DNA of 64,000 nt, taken from assembly GCA_938074045.1 (NCBI GenBank), contig CALJGI010000011.1, positions 108,642-172,641 of the forward strand, given 5' to 3'. Positions within the stretch are counted from its first letter, which is position 1. The number at the start of each line of letters is the position of its first letter. This document shows positions 29,998-40,270 of the stretch, in pieces. This stretch comes from an uncultured Halieaceae bacterium. Lineage in GTDB: Bacteria; Pseudomonadota; Gammaproteobacteria; Pseudomonadales; Halieaceae. The notes beneath the pieces were generated by a model. That model searched no databases and was not told where the DNA came from. It saw only the letters and a list, made by a program, of their open reading frames with translations. The position numbers and the translations under genes are program-made.

Positions 29998-30112
29998 TTC
30001 AACTCCGACCCGCTGCGAATGCAGTTGCGACCAAGAGGCCACAGGGCTACACTCAGGTTGAAAAAGAATTTTTCATGAGATCGCACTGGAGGAAGGTCAA
30101 CCGCGTCACTTT

Positions 30113-31594
30113 ATGAAACAATCGCTCCAGTTAAAACTAGGCCAACAGCTGACCATGACCCCACAGCTGCAACAGGCCATCAAGCTGCTCCAGCTATCTA
30201 CGCTAGACCTACAACAAGAAATCCAGCAGGCCCTCGATAGCAACCCAATGCTGGAAATCGAGGAACTCGCCGACAGTAATTCTACTGAAGAAGGTATCGC
30301 GGAGACACCGCCAGAGACAATTGATGCCACAGAGGAGGACTCTGCTCAGGATCAGGGAGTGGGGGATGAGGCTGAAGACAGCTGGAGCGAACAAATACCT
30401 GAAGATTTGCCTGTGGATAGTCACTGGGATGATGTCTACGAGACTTCTGGGCCGGGATTGCCATGGGAAGATTACCGCCATGATTATGAACATGGGGATG
30501 CGCGCTCTGATTCCCTGTCCGCGCATTTGCACTGGCAGCTGAATCTCACTCGATTTTCGGACGTCGACAGACTCATCGCGATGGCCATTCTGGACGCCAC
30601 CAATTCCCTTGGGCGATTGACCTCCAGCGTCGAAGATATATGGCAATCCATGGTCGGAGAACTTGATATCGAGGAAGATGAAGTCCTGGCCGTTCTCCAC
30701 CGACTGCAACAATTTGACCCTCCAGGTGTTTGCAGCCGGGACCTGCGCGAATGTCTTTTAAACCAGTTGAACCAGTTACCGGCTTCCACACCCATGCTGG
30801 GCAAGGCCAGATTGATCGTCGACAAGTTCTTGCAGCTATTGGGCAATCGCGACTACCGCCAACTGCTGCGCCGTACGCGGCTGTCCGAGGACGAATTACA
30901 GGCCGCCATGGAACTGATACAGAGCCTGACGCCGAATCCTGGCGAGATGCACCTGGAAAGTGCAACTGAGTATATCGTACCTGATGTTTTCGTGAGCAAA
31001 AAACAAAACCGCTGGGCCGTCGAACTCAACCCTGATATCGCACCACGCCTGCGAATAAATTCCACCTATGCCGATATGATCAAACGGGCAGATCACAGCG
31101 CGGACAACGCGTTTTTGAAGGATAACCTGCAAGAGGCGCGCTGGTTCCTGAAAAGTCTGTTAAGTCGCAATGAGACTCTACTTAAGGTAGCAACGGAAAT
31201 CGTTGCGCGCCAAAGAGGCTTTCTGGAATACGGTGAGGAAGCGATGAAACCGATGGTTTTGCATGACATAGCCGATGCCGTGAGCATGCACGAATCGACC
31301 ATTTCCCGAGTGACGACAAATAAATATATGCATACACCCAGGGGCATATTTGAATTGAAGTATTTCTTTTCAAGTCATGTCGCAACCGCGGGTGGGGGTG
31401 AATGTTCTTCCACCGCTATTCGCGCTCTTATCAAAAAACTGATTGCTGCAGAAAACCCGCGCAAGCCACTGTCTGACAGCAAAATTACCGTGTTACTGGC
31501 CGATCAAGGAATCAAAGTGGCACGCAGAACAATCGCTAAGTACCGTGAATCGATGATAATCCCACCATCGAATGAGCGGAAACGACTGGCATGA
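30113..31594 (+). CDS. rpoN: RNA polymerase sigma-54 factor
   Basis: Alternative sigma factor recognising -24/-12 promoters; needs AAA+ enhancer proteins. The 493-residue product has region I, rich in Gln and Leu ([20 protein letters not shown] and following, 1-50), an acidic region II (about 60-125), and region III ending with the RpoN box [10 protein letters not shown] at 470-479, which binds the -24 element. It lies 115 bases after lptB in the usual lptB-rpoN-hpf-ptsN order. Confidence 0.97.
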   Translation: MKQSLQLKLGQQLTMTPQLQQAIKLLQLSTLDLQQEIQQALDSNPMLEIEELADSNSTEEGIAETPPETIDATEEDSAQDQGVGDEAEDSWSEQIPEDLPVDSHWDDVYETSGPGLPWEDYRHDYEHGDARSDSLSAHLHWQLNLTRFSDVDRLIAMAILDATNSLGRLTSSVEDIWQSMVGELDIEEDEVLAVLHRLQQFDPPGVCSRDLRECLLNQLNQLPASTPMLGKARLIVDKFLQLLGNRDYRQLLRRTRLSEDELQAAMELIQSLTPNPGEMHLESATEYIVPDVFVSKKQNRWAVELNPDIAPRLRINSTYADMIKRADHSADNAFLKDNLQEARWFLKSLLSRNETLLKVATEIVARQRGFLEYGEEAMKPMVLHDIADAVSMHESTISRVTTNKYMHTPRGIFELKYFFSSHVATAGGGECSSTAIRALIKKLIAAENPRKPLSDSKITVLLADQGIKVARRTIAKYRESMIIPPSNERKRLA

Positions 31595-31638
31595 ACAGTC
31601 CGGCGACAAGAAATGTAGGGGCGAGAGCTCCAGCATCT

Positions 31639-31657
31639 GTGCCTATGGGCACTTTTT
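31639..31657 (+). terminator. Weak terminator or attenuator between rpoN and hpf
   Basis: A 5-bp stem (GTGCC with GGCAC, loop TATG) is followed by five T. It may partly end rpoN transcripts while hpf has its own promoter. The stem is short, so efficiency is doubtful. Confidence 0.4.
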
Positions 31658-31681
31658 ATATAAAGGCATAAGGAGCTAGCT

Positions 31682-31969
31682 ATGCATATTAATGTCAGTG
31701 GACACCATGTCGAAGTCACACCCGCCCTTCGCCAGTACGTACACACAAAGTTTGACCGATTGCAGCGCCATTTTGATCAAATAACCAATACGGACGTCAC
31801 CTTGATCGTCGAGAAGATGATTCAGAAAGCGGAGGCAAATATTCGCGTATCCGGAGCGGAAATATTCGCCCAATCTGAGTCAGACGATATGTATGCCGCC
31901 ATTGATACGCTAGCAGATAAACTTGATCGCCAGCTGATAAAACATAAGGAGAAACAGCGCGGTCGCTGA
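31682..31969 (+). CDS. hpf: Ribosome hibernation promoting factor, short form
   Basis: Binds idle 30S subunits and promotes 70S inactivation or 100S dimers in stationary phase. The 95-residue product is the short HPF/YfiA type: INVSGHHVEVTPALRQYV at the N-terminus and SDDMYAAIDTLADKLDRQLIKHKEK at the C-terminus (split by the helix boundary). An AAGGAGCT site lies just upstream of ATG. Long-form dimerisation domain is absent. It precedes ptsN by 13 bases. Confidence 0.94.
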   Translation: MHINVSGHHVEVTPALRQYVHTKFDRLQRHFDQITNTDVTLIVEKMIQKAEANIRVSGAEIFAQSESDDMYAAIDTLADKLDRQLIKHKEKQRGR

Positions 31970-31982
31970 ACCCGCTAACACC

Positions 31983-32462
31983 ATGGGAAATTCGCTTAAC
32001 ATTCTCAGCCTCCCGCGCACGCTTTGCGCCGCGCGGGAAGCAAGTAAGAAACGGGTTTTTGAATCCGCAGCCCGATTGGTTGCCGAGGATCAGTCCTATC
32101 TGGATTCAGCCGAACTGTTCGCCGCGCTCATCAATCGTGAAAAACTGGGCAGTACAGCTATGGGCAACGGCATTGCTATTCCCCACTGTAGAATCAGTAA
32201 CTGCTCAGAGCCAATTGGTGCCCTGCTTACTCTGGTAGATCCGATAGAATTTGACGCCTATGATCAGCAGCTGGTCGACATCATCTTTGTACTTATTGTT
32301 CCCGAGGAAGCCCATCAGGAACACCTCAACGTGCTGGCCAACCTGGCGCGCATGTTTTCAGACCCCGACAACGCGAACAGACTTCGCCAAGCCACCAGCG
32401 ATGTTGAGCTCTATACCTATGCTGAAGAAATTTTCAATTCACTGGCCAGGCGGGAAAACTGA
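31983..32462 (+). CDS. ptsN: Nitrogen PTS enzyme IIA
   Basis: Regulatory phosphocarrier of the nitrogen phosphotransferase system; affects potassium uptake, carbon/nitrogen balance and, in some species, stress responses. The 159-residue product has the phosphorylatable His68 in MGNGIAIPHCRI and ends with the helix DVELYTYAEEIFNSLARREN. Downstream are rapZ and ptsO; the enzyme I-Ntr gene ptsP is not in the window. Confidence 0.95.
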   Translation: MGNSLNILSLPRTLCAAREASKKRVFESAARLVAEDQSYLDSAELFAALINREKLGSTAMGNGIAIPHCRISNCSEPIGALLTLVDPIEFDAYDQQLVDIIFVLIVPEEAHQEHLNVLANLARMFSDPDNANRLRQATSDVELYTYAEEIFNSLARREN

Positions 32463-32477
32463 TCGAGATCGGAACCT

Positions 32478-33347
32478 ATGCGCCTGATTGTTATTAGTGG
32501 TCGCTCCGGCTCAGGAAAAAGTACCGCTCTCAATGAGCTTGCTGACCAGGGTTTTTACTGTATAGATAATCTACCGGCAGCTTTGCTGCCCGCGCTCGTC
32601 GAGCAGGCGATTGCCAGCGATTCACCAGAGTACAATAACATCGCGGTATGTATTGACGCCCGTAATGCCTGGAAAGACCTGGATGGCTTACCGGAATTGT
32701 TGGACCTGCTGCCCGACCAATTGTGGGCTCAAATTCTTTTTCTGGATGCCGACGACAGCAGCCTCCTTAAGCGATTTAGCGAGACACGGCGACGGCACCC
32801 GCTGACTACCCGTGATGTGCCACTTGCTGAAGCGCTTCGTCGTGAATCAGGCTTGCTGGAACCAATCGCAACAGCAGCCTCTCTGACGGTAGACAGCAGT
32901 GACATGTCAATTTATGAGCTGCGAAATCTGGTACGCCAACGACTTATTGCCCGGCCGGAACATGGCATCTCGATTCAGTTTCAGTCGTTTGGTTTTAAGC
33001 GGGGTATTCCCGGCGACTCAGACCTAGTGTTCGATGTGCGTGTATTGCCCAATCCACACTGGATTCCAACGTTGCGGGAGAAGTCCGGTAAAGACGAAGC
33101 GGTGATTGAATTTCTGTGCCAGGAGCCCCTGGTTATCGAGATGCTCTCGGACATTGGAACCTACCTGGAGACCTGGCTACCACACTATGCCGAGAACAAT
33201 CGCAGTTACATCACCATATCCATCGGTTGTACCGGTGGTCAACATCGTTCAGTATACATTGCCGAGCGTCTTCACGATCGCTTTACGCGTACACACGATC
33301 ACGTGCTCGTGAGACATAGAGAGCTGAGTCAGATCAAACCGGTGTAA
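32478..33347 (+). CDS. rapZ: RNase adapter protein RapZ
   Basis: RNA-binding adaptor that in E. coli delivers the small RNA GlmZ to RNase E and so controls glucosamine-6-phosphate synthase. The 289-residue product has Walker A GRSGSGKS at 8-15, a SRYLDADD-type Walker B region (LFLDADDSSLLKRFSETRRRHP) and a C-terminal domain with the IGCTGGQHRSVYIAERL signature. It lies between ptsN and ptsO, the conserved order. Whether GlmY/GlmZ exist here cannot be told. Confidence 0.96.
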   Translation: MRLIVISGRSGSGKSTALNELADQGFYCIDNLPAALLPALVEQAIASDSPEYNNIAVCIDARNAWKDLDGLPELLDLLPDQLWAQILFLDADDSSLLKRFSETRRRHPLTTRDVPLAEALRRESGLLEPIATAASLTVDSSDMSIYELRNLVRQRLIARPEHGISIQFQSFGFKRGIPGDSDLVFDVRVLPNPHWIPTLREKSGKDEAVIEFLCQEPLVIEMLSDIGTYLETWLPHYAENNRSYITISIGCTGGQHRSVYIAERLHDRFTRTHDHVLVRHRELSQIKPV

Positions 33348-33361
33348 ATCCCTGGACAATT

Positions 33362-33631
33362 ATGCTGACGGAACAAATCACTATATCGAACAAGCTTGGT
33401 TTGCATGCCCGCGCCGCAGCCAAACTCGTAAGCTGTGCAGCAGCATTCTCCAGCCAGGTCCGTATTGGTCGGGAAGGCAATATGGTCGATGCCAAAAGCA
33501 TCATGTCAGTGATGATGCTCGCTGCCGGTCGTGGAACTGAGCTCACGTTGGAGATCGATGGCGTTGACGAGGAAGACACCCGGGCTGCTATCATCCAATT
33601 GATCGATAATCGCTTCGACGAGAACGAATGA
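33362..33631 (+). CDS. ptsO: Phosphocarrier protein NPr
   Basis: HPr-like protein of the nitrogen PTS; passes phosphate from EI-Ntr to PtsN. The 89-residue product has the active-site histidine at 15 in NKLGLHARAAAKLV and the KSIMSVMMLAAGRGTEL segment around residues 45-61. It starts 14 bases after rapZ and ends the rpoN cluster. No terminator is obvious in the 100 bases before mgtE. Confidence 0.95.
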   Translation: MLTEQITISNKLGLHARAAAKLVSCAAAFSSQVRIGREGNMVDAKSIMSVMMLAAGRGTELTLEIDGVDEEDTRAAIIQLIDNRFDENE

Positions 33632-33732
33632 CTAGCTGTACTGCTCACTAGGAGCGCCGGTCACAAACAACCGGGTACTGCATAAATTGGCCGGACTCTG
33701 CGCTGCCCACAACTCATACGGCGGACATTTAC

Positions 33733-35091
33733 ATGCCATCCGGACACGATCACACATCTCAAGAGGTAGGCACAGAGGAGCTGATACACGCCCTCGATCA
33801 AGGTACCGAGGCAGATGTGCGTGCGCTGATTGATGATATCGCCGCCGTCGACATTGCCCATGTGCTTGAATCCAGCCCGCCGAAGATCAGGGACGCCCTC
33901 TGGGACCTGATTGAAGTTGAGCAGGAGGGGGAAATTCTTCAAGAGCTCGGCGATGATGTACTCGAGCATTTTCTCGACGACATGGACACTAGCGAGGTGG
34001 TTGCTGCCACCGAGGGGCTGGACACAGATGACGTTGCCGACATTCTTCAGCATCTACCAGAGGAAGAAGTCCAACAAGTTCTCCGCCAGATGGATCAACA
34101 GGATCGACTGCGTATAGAAAAGGTGCTGACCTATCCGCAAGACACCGCCGGCGGCCTCATGAATACCGACACCATCACCGTGCGAGAGAGTATTTCAGTT
34201 GATGTTGTGCTGCGCTACCTCCGCCGGCATGACAAACTACCCGATATGACGGATAGCGTAGTTGTGGTGGACCGCGATGACATTGTGCTGGGTCTACTGC
34301 CCCTATCCTCGATTCTGGTCTCAGACCCCTCTGCCCGGGTCACCGATATACTGCAACGAAAAACCAATGCAATTACAGCGGATACACCTGATCGAACAGT
34401 GGCGCAACTGTTCGAACGACACGACTGGGTATCGGCACCTGTGGTCGACAATTCGGGAAAACTGGTCGGTCGAATCACTATCGATGATGTGGTTGATGTC
34501 ATCAGGGAAGACGCGGACCACTCATTGATGAGCATGGCTGGCCTCGACGAAGACGAGGACACCTTTGCACCTGTCTTCAAGACCACACCGCGGCGCGCAA
34601 TATGGTTGGGCATAAATTTACTGACCGCTTTTATTGCATCCGCTGTAATCAATGTGTTTGAGGGCACCATTGAAAAGGTCGTCGCACTGGCGATCCTGAT
34701 GCCCATCGTGGCGAGTATGGGCGGCGTTGCTGGCTCGCAGACCCTGACCGTCGTCGTGCGGGGCATGGCCATGGGACATATCTCGCGTGCTAACAGTGCC
34801 TGGCTGCTTAACCGGGAGTTCCTGGTCGGACTGCTCAATGGCACATTGTGGGCGACGGTTGTAGCCGTTGCCGCGTCAATCTGGTTCTCTGACTGGCTAC
34901 TCGGGGGGATCATGGCATTGGCAATGGTCATCAATATTGTCGCCGCTGCAGTGGCTGGTACGCTGATACCGGTAGCTATGAAAAAGGCCGGTATTGATCC
35001 AGCCCTGGCCGGTACCGTCGTACTTACCACCGTGACTGATGTAATTGGATTTTTGTCTTTTCTTGGTTTGGCGACGGTGTTCTACGCATGA
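33733..35091 (+). CDS. mgtE: Magnesium transporter MgtE
   Basis: Mg2+ channel gated by cytosolic magnesium. The 452-residue product has the N-terminal MgtE domain (about 20-125), a CBS pair (about 135-255, with TAGGLMNTDTITV and WVSAPVVDNSGKLVGRITIDDVVDV), and five membrane helices (about 285-450) including the pore-type segment MPIVASMGGVAGSQTLTV. No M-box riboswitch was recognised upstream. It overlaps darP by four bases. Confidence 0.95.
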   Translation: MPSGHDHTSQEVGTEELIHALDQGTEADVRALIDDIAAVDIAHVLESSPPKIRDALWDLIEVEQEGEILQELGDDVLEHFLDDMDTSEVVAATEGLDTDDVADILQHLPEEEVQQVLRQMDQQDRLRIEKVLTYPQDTAGGLMNTDTITVRESISVDVVLRYLRRHDKLPDMTDSVVVVDRDDIVLGLLPLSSILVSDPSARVTDILQRKTNAITADTPDRTVAQLFERHDWVSAPVVDNSGKLVGRITIDDVVDVIREDADHSLMSMAGLDEDEDTFAPVFKTTPRRAIWLGINLLTAFIASAVINVFEGTIEKVVALAILMPIVASMGGVAGSQTLTVVVRGMAMGHISRANSAWLLNREFLVGLLNGTLWATVVAVAASIWFSDWLLGGIMALAMVINIVAAAVAGTLIPVAMKKAGIDPALAGTVVLTTVTDVIGFLSFLGLATVFYA

Positions 35092-35606
35092 ACGGTGAGG
35101 AAAATGAGGTTGAAATCCACGAACCCAGCAAGAGTGAGCGCAAGCGGCAAATGCGCGCATTGCAGGAACTCGGTGAAAAGCTGGTACAGCTGGATGCTGG
35201 CGCACTGGCGAGCGTAACGATTGAGGATGAAGACCTGAACGAAGCCATCGCCGTGGCCCGCCGAATAAAGAGCCGCGAAGGCCTGCGCCGACAAATGCAG
35301 TATATCGGCAAGCTAATGCGAAAAATCGACACCGATGCCATTCATACCCGGCTGGATGAACTGGCCGGCGGAAGACGTGAAACCGCGCGCCGCTTCCACG
35401 CTCTGGAGTCCTTACGTGACGAAGCGCTGCAGGATCCACACAACGGCATTGAGGCGATTTTGGTAGAGTATCCTCAAGCCGATCGACAACACTTGCGCCA
35501 GCTGGTTCGGCGGGCTTCCCAGGAAGCATCTACGCACAAGCCACCTGCGGCCGCACGTAAATTATTCCGCTATCTCAGGGAACTGGCCGAAGCTACTCTC
35601 CCTTGA
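35088..35606 (+). CDS. darP: Ribosome-associated protein DarP (YjgA, DUF615)
   Basis: Late 50S assembly factor of the YjgA family. The 172-residue product is charged and helical with the family features SKSERKRQMRALQELGEKLVQL (in part, about 14-33), RIKSREGLRRQMQYIGKLMR (about 64-83) and the C-terminal QLVRRASQEA segment. It overlaps mgtE by four bases, whereas in Pseudomonas it sits near tldD; this pairing looks like a local rearrangement. It converges with yhdP, 11 bases away. Confidence 0.9.
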   Translation: MNGEENEVEIHEPSKSERKRQMRALQELGEKLVQLDAGALASVTIEDEDLNEAIAVARRIKSREGLRRQMQYIGKLMRKIDTDAIHTRLDELAGGRRETARRFHALESLRDEALQDPHNGIEAILVEYPQADRQHLRQLVRRASQEASTHKPPAAARKLFRYLRELAEATLP

Positions 35607-35617
35607 TGTAACAGGCT

Positions 35618-38600
35618 TTAAGGGCTTTCGCCACCAATGTCCAGAGACTGCACATGGGAGCCCGCCGGCGATTCCTCTGCTTCCTTTACGACCCGGGTTT
35701 TGTTGTCAAACACCCGACTCAACTCCAGTTCGGGTTGATCCAGCGAACCATTGACGCTGTAGACTAGACTGGAAAAACGATCCATCTGTGTTTCAAACAG
35801 TTTACTGACGACAAAAACCCCTGCTGCCGCCGGGAGACCACCTACAACAGCGGCCATCCAGGGCAAATTAGAGCCGATAGGAAGTGTCGCGACAAGTTGA
35901 CCCTCAATTTCATCAGCGGTCAAATCCAGCTCGCCTACAAAGGAAAATCCGCTGGCGCGACCATTGACTTCGATGTCATCAACCATCACCACGCCCCGGG
36001 AAAAACTGACCTCGCCTCGTCCAGTGTCAAAACTGACCCCCGTAGTAAAGAGGTTGTCGAACCCCAGATCCGCTCTTTGTACCAGGGCGGCGAGATTCAA
36101 AATCCCCAGTACCTTTAGCGTGCCTGATGCCGTGTTTGAGGTCTTGAGAAAGGCGCCCGGTCCACTATCGAAGCCTACAGATCCCAGCAGGCTTTCACCG
36201 TGAGCATCAAATGGGGAACCTGGCCAGGAGACATCAATCGAGATCTTACCGCTTTCGGTCTGCAAAAATCGCTCGTAGTTGAACTGTTCCAACACATCAC
36301 CAATATCGCCAAAGCCAATCTCGCCACGCAAGGCCGTGATAGGTTCAGGATTTCGGTTATACCACGTGAGAGCGAGCCCCTCGGGACCACCAATATTCAT
36401 CCTGTTGAGCTCGCCCTGTATTCGTGACAATTCCAGACGATCACCCTGATCCATGACACTGAACGCCAAATGCCCTAATGCCCGCCCTTCATCTTGAAGG
36501 TCGGCAATAGATATTTCCAGAGACGGCAACAAACTGTCGCTGTTCAAGTCGTCAGCAATATCCTCGCCCAGGGTGTCAATCAACCCACCGATATCCAGTC
36601 GGTCAATCACCAACTGATAGCCGTCCTCTGTTTGTCCTGCTATCCCATCGAGAAAGGGTGTTGTCGCCTTCACACGCCAATCATGGGATTCCTGCCAGGC
36701 GCTGAGCAGGACTTCAGAAATGCTTTGCCCGAGCACGTCGAGACGATCCACACTCAGGGAATCCACCCGCAGCTCCACATAGTTACGCGGCCCCTGGGTC
36801 TCAACTGGCGTTCCCTGCGACTCGGTCAGACTTCCCCCAAGAATATGCTGATCAACAAAACCACTCCACTCGCTCCACACCAGTTCGTCCAGATGCCCGG
36901 TCAGAATCAAGCTGTTTGCCCTGATCTGTGCAGCCTCGCCACCCGCCGGATTAATCACGAAATGACCACCGCTGATGGTCCTGTCGTGAAGCTCCAATTC
37001 CATCTCAAGGCGATCAGCGAGTTGTAGTGTAAATCGCTGAGACTCGGTACCGAGGGGCAGACTGAGATGCAGAGCTATTTTCTCATCTGTGGCCTTACCG
37101 AGTGGTTGGGGAATCTCCAGGCCGACACCCAGTAGTTCGGACTGCAGGGTGAACAGAGGGGTTTCACCCTCATTCACAACAAGGTTTGCGGTAAAAGCCG
37201 TTTCACCTGCCGCAATCGCTAAAATATCAAGATCCAGCCAGTCCTGTACCCTTGACACGTCCGCAACACCGGCAAACTCGATGTTAAGCGCACCATGGGT
37301 TTGATTTTCCACGTCCTCTTGCACTATTTGTACGGTAATGGGTTTGTCCCACAATAACCCCGACAGATCATCTCCCGAGAAACCGTCGACACTGGAGTAA
37401 CTCACCTCGCCATTGACGCCCTGCAACGCGATATCGATATCATGTGCCTGTATTTGAATATCTCGCCAGGTCGTATCGACCTCTATCTCCGGCGGGAGAT
37501 CGTTGCCACTGAGATCCAGACCAAGACGCAGACGGGTACGCAAAGCGCCGCGTAACTCCCACTCTGAAAATACATCACCGACGATATCCCGCAACATTGA
37601 TTCATTCACCAGTTGCAAGCCATCTGCGGCCCGGCCATGCGTCTCCGCATCCACACGCACAGTTAGTCCCCGACCGGGTTCTGGTGCGACTGTAACCTTC
37701 GCTGCCGTCACGGGTGTGTCGTAAATGCGCGCGCGGGTGGTGGTAACAGAAACCTGACCGTCATCAATGACCACAAGGCCGTCGACCCCAGTCAGTGGAG
37801 GCCAATCCGAAGCATAGCTAAACGCTGTATCAGCGATGTCAAAGAACAGCTGCACCGTTCTGTGGGCAACTTGATCCTTCTGCAGGGCGCCCCGCCAAAG
37901 GAAAGCACCCGCATTTACAACACCGTCACCAATGCTCGATTCCAACCATTCCAGTAAGCCATCGTTCAACACATAGGGGAGATACTTAGAGCGATAGCTC
38001 GGGTCGGAATCTCGCAACCCAATCATCAGATTCATTTCAGGACCGCCTGCATCGTCCCCCAGTGGTTGGACCAAACCAAACAATCCTTGCACCGGACCCT
38101 CATCACCTGACGCGATGATAGGGCCAGAACGCAATTCGAAGCGATCCTCCAAGACCTCCCAACGCAACTGTGTCTGCAGCGTATCGAAAGACAGTTCGTC
38201 GCGATAAACCAGGGGGAATCCGAATGCTATGTCTTTGCTATCGAGATCCAGCCGCCCAGATTGGCGGCCCACCTCCAGGTAGCCGGACGCGCCACTCACT
38301 CCGGGAATCGCCTTGACTGCGGTAACCCCTACCTCCGTCAATTCTGTGCGGAATCGCCAGTCAGCAATTTTCTGACCTTCTATATCAACCATAAATTCCA
38401 TGGCATCTAGTCTTCCCACTGGACGGTGCTGATCGAACAAGCCCTGCAGTTCCTCACTCAACAACTCACTTTGGGCCAGGGCAAGCGACAAGCTGTCCAA
38501 CTCCAGATGCGAGACTCTTACCAATAAATGCTCCAGATCAGCTTCTGCCAACAATGTCGGCAGGTCATAATGTTGCTCCTCCCATCTGGCAGAACCCTCG

Positions 38601-39589
38601 TGCAAGACCAATCTGGAACTACCCCCGCCATACTCACCACTGATGATAAACTCGATATCTTCCACCGGTCTGGATTCGCGACGAGCGCCGGGCCAATCTA
38701 TCGCCAGGTCCGAACCCTCCAGGTCGGCTACAAAGGAACCCTGTCCCTGCTCCCAATTCAACCATATGCGACCATTTAGCGAACCGTAGTCCGGCAATGG
38801 CGATCCAGGTCCAAGAAAGGGCGTAATCAGTCCCGCATCCCGGGTTTTGAAATCCACCCAACCGCGGCTGGACAAGGTTTGTGGTAACCGTGGATCACCT
38901 TGGGATTCAATCAGTACGGACACCGTCGTGTCTGTATCTCTGTTGCTGACTCCAATGACGGCGCGTCTGAACGCGTCCTTTCGTTCCAGATCCACACCCA
39001 GCAACAATCTTTTTTCAGCCTCGACAAGCGGCTGGAGAACCAGGGTGAGTTCGCTAAGCTCGAGGCGTTGTACTGTCAGGATCGCCTCCAGGAGTGGCTC
39101 CAGGTCAGCCGCCTCATCGCCACCTGTAAAACCATCAAAGGCCCAGCTACCACGCGCATTTTCACGCAGCTTGAGTTCAGTTCCTGAAATAGTGGCCAGC
39201 CTGAACCGGGCAGTGCGATCCAGCATGCTCGCCCAGATATCCACTCCAAGCTCCACTCGGCCTACTTCAAACAATAGTTCAGTACGATCAAAGCTGAAAA
39301 ATTTAACCCCTTCCAGTACAACCGCGGGCGCGAAGGCATCCCAGCTTCCTGCTATGGTCTCAACCTCCACCACCAATTCGCTGCGGTCGCTGACCAGTCC
39401 CACAACCTCCTCCTTCAATTGGGGTAAAACGCCAGCCACATAACGGCCTACACTCACGTAGAGTGCAACCATCACTACAACAGTTACTACGGATATCCAG
39501 AATCCACTGATGAGTTTCTGAACGGCCCACCCCTTCAACGCTGTATCTCCACTACCAGCCGACTCATTGTCGTGAGAATTAGAGCACAA
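35618..39589 (-). CDS. yhdP: YhdP family AsmA-like protein (DUF3971)
   Basis: Very large inner-membrane-anchored periplasmic protein of the AsmA-like group, implicated in phospholipid transport to the outer membrane in E. coli. The 1323-residue product has one N-terminal membrane helix (about 28-50) and a long beta-rich body of repeated AsmA-like strands, ending with the family's C-terminal domain (GFSFVGELDLTADEIEGQLV and VSKLFETQMDRFSSLVYSV). In most relatives rng lies between maf and yhdP; here only 66 bases separate them. The exact start is uncertain within the first 25 residues. Confidence 0.9.
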   Translation of the reverse strand: MCSNSHDNESAGSGDTALKGWAVQKLISGFWISVVTVVVMVALYVSVGRYVAGVLPQLKEEVVGLVSDRSELVVEVETIAGSWDAFAPAVVLEGVKFFSFDRTELLFEVGRVELGVDIWASMLDRTARFRLATISGTELKLRENARGSWAFDGFTGGDEAADLEPLLEAILTVQRLELSELTLVLQPLVEAEKRLLLGVDLERKDAFRRAVIGVSNRDTDTTVSVLIESQGDPRLPQTLSSRGWVDFKTRDAGLITPFLGPGSPLPDYGSLNGRIWLNWEQGQGSFVADLEGSDLAIDWPGARRESRPVEDIEFIISGEYGGGSSRLVLHEGSARWEEQHYDLPTLLAEADLEHLLVRVSHLELDSLSLALAQSELLSEELQGLFDQHRPVGRLDAMEFMVDIEGQKIADWRFRTELTEVGVTAVKAIPGVSGASGYLEVGRQSGRLDLDSKDIAFGFPLVYRDELSFDTLQTQLRWEVLEDRFELRSGPIIASGDEGPVQGLFGLVQPLGDDAGGPEMNLMIGLRDSDPSYRSKYLPYVLNDGLLEWLESSIGDGVVNAGAFLWRGALQKDQVAHRTVQLFFDIADTAFSYASDWPPLTGVDGLVVIDDGQVSVTTTRARIYDTPVTAAKVTVAPEPGRGLTVRVDAETHGRAADGLQLVNESMLRDIVGDVFSEWELRGALRTRLRLGLDLSGNDLPPEIEVDTTWRDIQIQAHDIDIALQGVNGEVSYSSVDGFSGDDLSGLLWDKPITVQIVQEDVENQTHGALNIEFAGVADVSRVQDWLDLDILAIAAGETAFTANLVVNEGETPLFTLQSELLGVGLEIPQPLGKATDEKIALHLSLPLGTESQRFTLQLADRLEMELELHDRTISGGHFVINPAGGEAAQIRANSLILTGHLDELVWSEWSGFVDQHILGGSLTESQGTPVETQGPRNYVELRVDSLSVDRLDVLGQSISEVLLSAWQESHDWRVKATTPFLDGIAGQTEDGYQLVIDRLDIGGLIDTLGEDIADDLNSDSLLPSLEISIADLQDEGRALGHLAFSVMDQGDRLELSRIQGELNRMNIGGPEGLALTWYNRNPEPITALRGEIGFGDIGDVLEQFNYERFLQTESGKISIDVSWPGSPFDAHGESLLGSVGFDSGPGAFLKTSNTASGTLKVLGILNLAALVQRADLGFDNLFTTGVSFDTGRGEVSFSRGVVMVDDIEVNGRASGFSFVGELDLTADEIEGQLVATLPIGSNLPWMAAVVGGLPAAAGVFVVSKLFETQMDRFSSLVYSVNGSLDQPELELSRVFDNKTRVVKEAEESPAGSHVQSLDIGGESP

Positions 39590-39655
39590 GCCGCGTGAAC
39601 CGTTCCTGAATACGGCAATTGAATTAATCCTGTCCCGCGGTCCCGCGGTAAAAAC

Positions 39656-40270
39656 TCAGAGGATTTCATCGGGATCTCGCCCAGTATCCAGCACAGTACT
39701 CACGCCTTGCTGGTGGAGCAGCTGACCGGTTTCCAATAATGGCAGGCCAACTACGCCGGAATAGCTGCCCGCAATGGCAGTCACAAAAAGCGCTCCCATC
39801 CCCTGAATAGCATAGGCGCCAGCTTTATCCGCGGGCTCACCACTCAACCAGTAACGCTCGCATTCCTCCCGTACCAGCGTTCTAAAACTCACTTCTGTAG
39901 TGGAGATAACATCCCCCGCACCGGCTGGACCGCGCACAGCGACCCCCGTCATCACCTTGTGAGTTCGACCACTCAGCCTCGCTAACATCGCCAGCGCATC
40001 AAAGCGATCGGCGGGCTTTCCAAGTATGTCCCCGTCAAGTACCACCGCGGTATCCGCGGCCAGCACTGCGGTTTCATTGAGGTCGATACTCGCCTGTGCC
40101 ACCGCCGCCTCTGCTTTTTCTCTAGCCAGACGCAGCACATATTCATCAGCCGGTTCCCGCAATCTGATCTGCTCATCCAGGTCCACCGGCAGCACCTCAC
40201 ATTCGATGCCAATTTGCCGCAATAGAGACAGACGTCGCGGCGATGCTGAGGCGAGTATGAGCGAAATCAT
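39656..40270 (-). CDS. maf: Maf-family nucleotide pyrophosphatase (YhdE type)
   Basis: House-cleaning nucleoside triphosphate pyrophosphatase; YhdE prefers dTTP and UTP. The 204-residue product has the Maf N-terminal motif LILASASPRRLSLL, the catalytic region AADTAVVLDGDILGKPAD near 70-87, and the SGRTHKVMTGV segment near 96-106. Its place directly after mreD (stop and start adjoin) supports the YhdE rather than YceF branch. Confidence 0.94.
   Translation of the reverse strand: MISLILASASPRRLSLLRQIGIECEVLPVDLDEQIRLREPADEYVLRLAREKAEAAVAQASIDLNETAVLAADTAVVLDGDILGKPADRFDALAMLARLSGRTHKVMTGVAVRGPAGAGDVISTTEVSFRTLVREECERYWLSGEPADKAGAYAIQGMGALFVTAIAGSYSGVVGLPLLETGQLLHQQGVSTVLDTGRDPDEIL

Noticed and set aside
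30059..30075. TGAAAAA-GAA-TTTTTCA hairpin before rpoN as a terminator
   Set aside because: The stem is A-T only and too weak for intrinsic termination, and there is no T-run after it.
34215..35030. Minus-strand frame of about 271 codons opposite mgtE
   Set aside because: Antisense to a clear MgtE; composition is typical of a shadow frame and no motif is recognisable.
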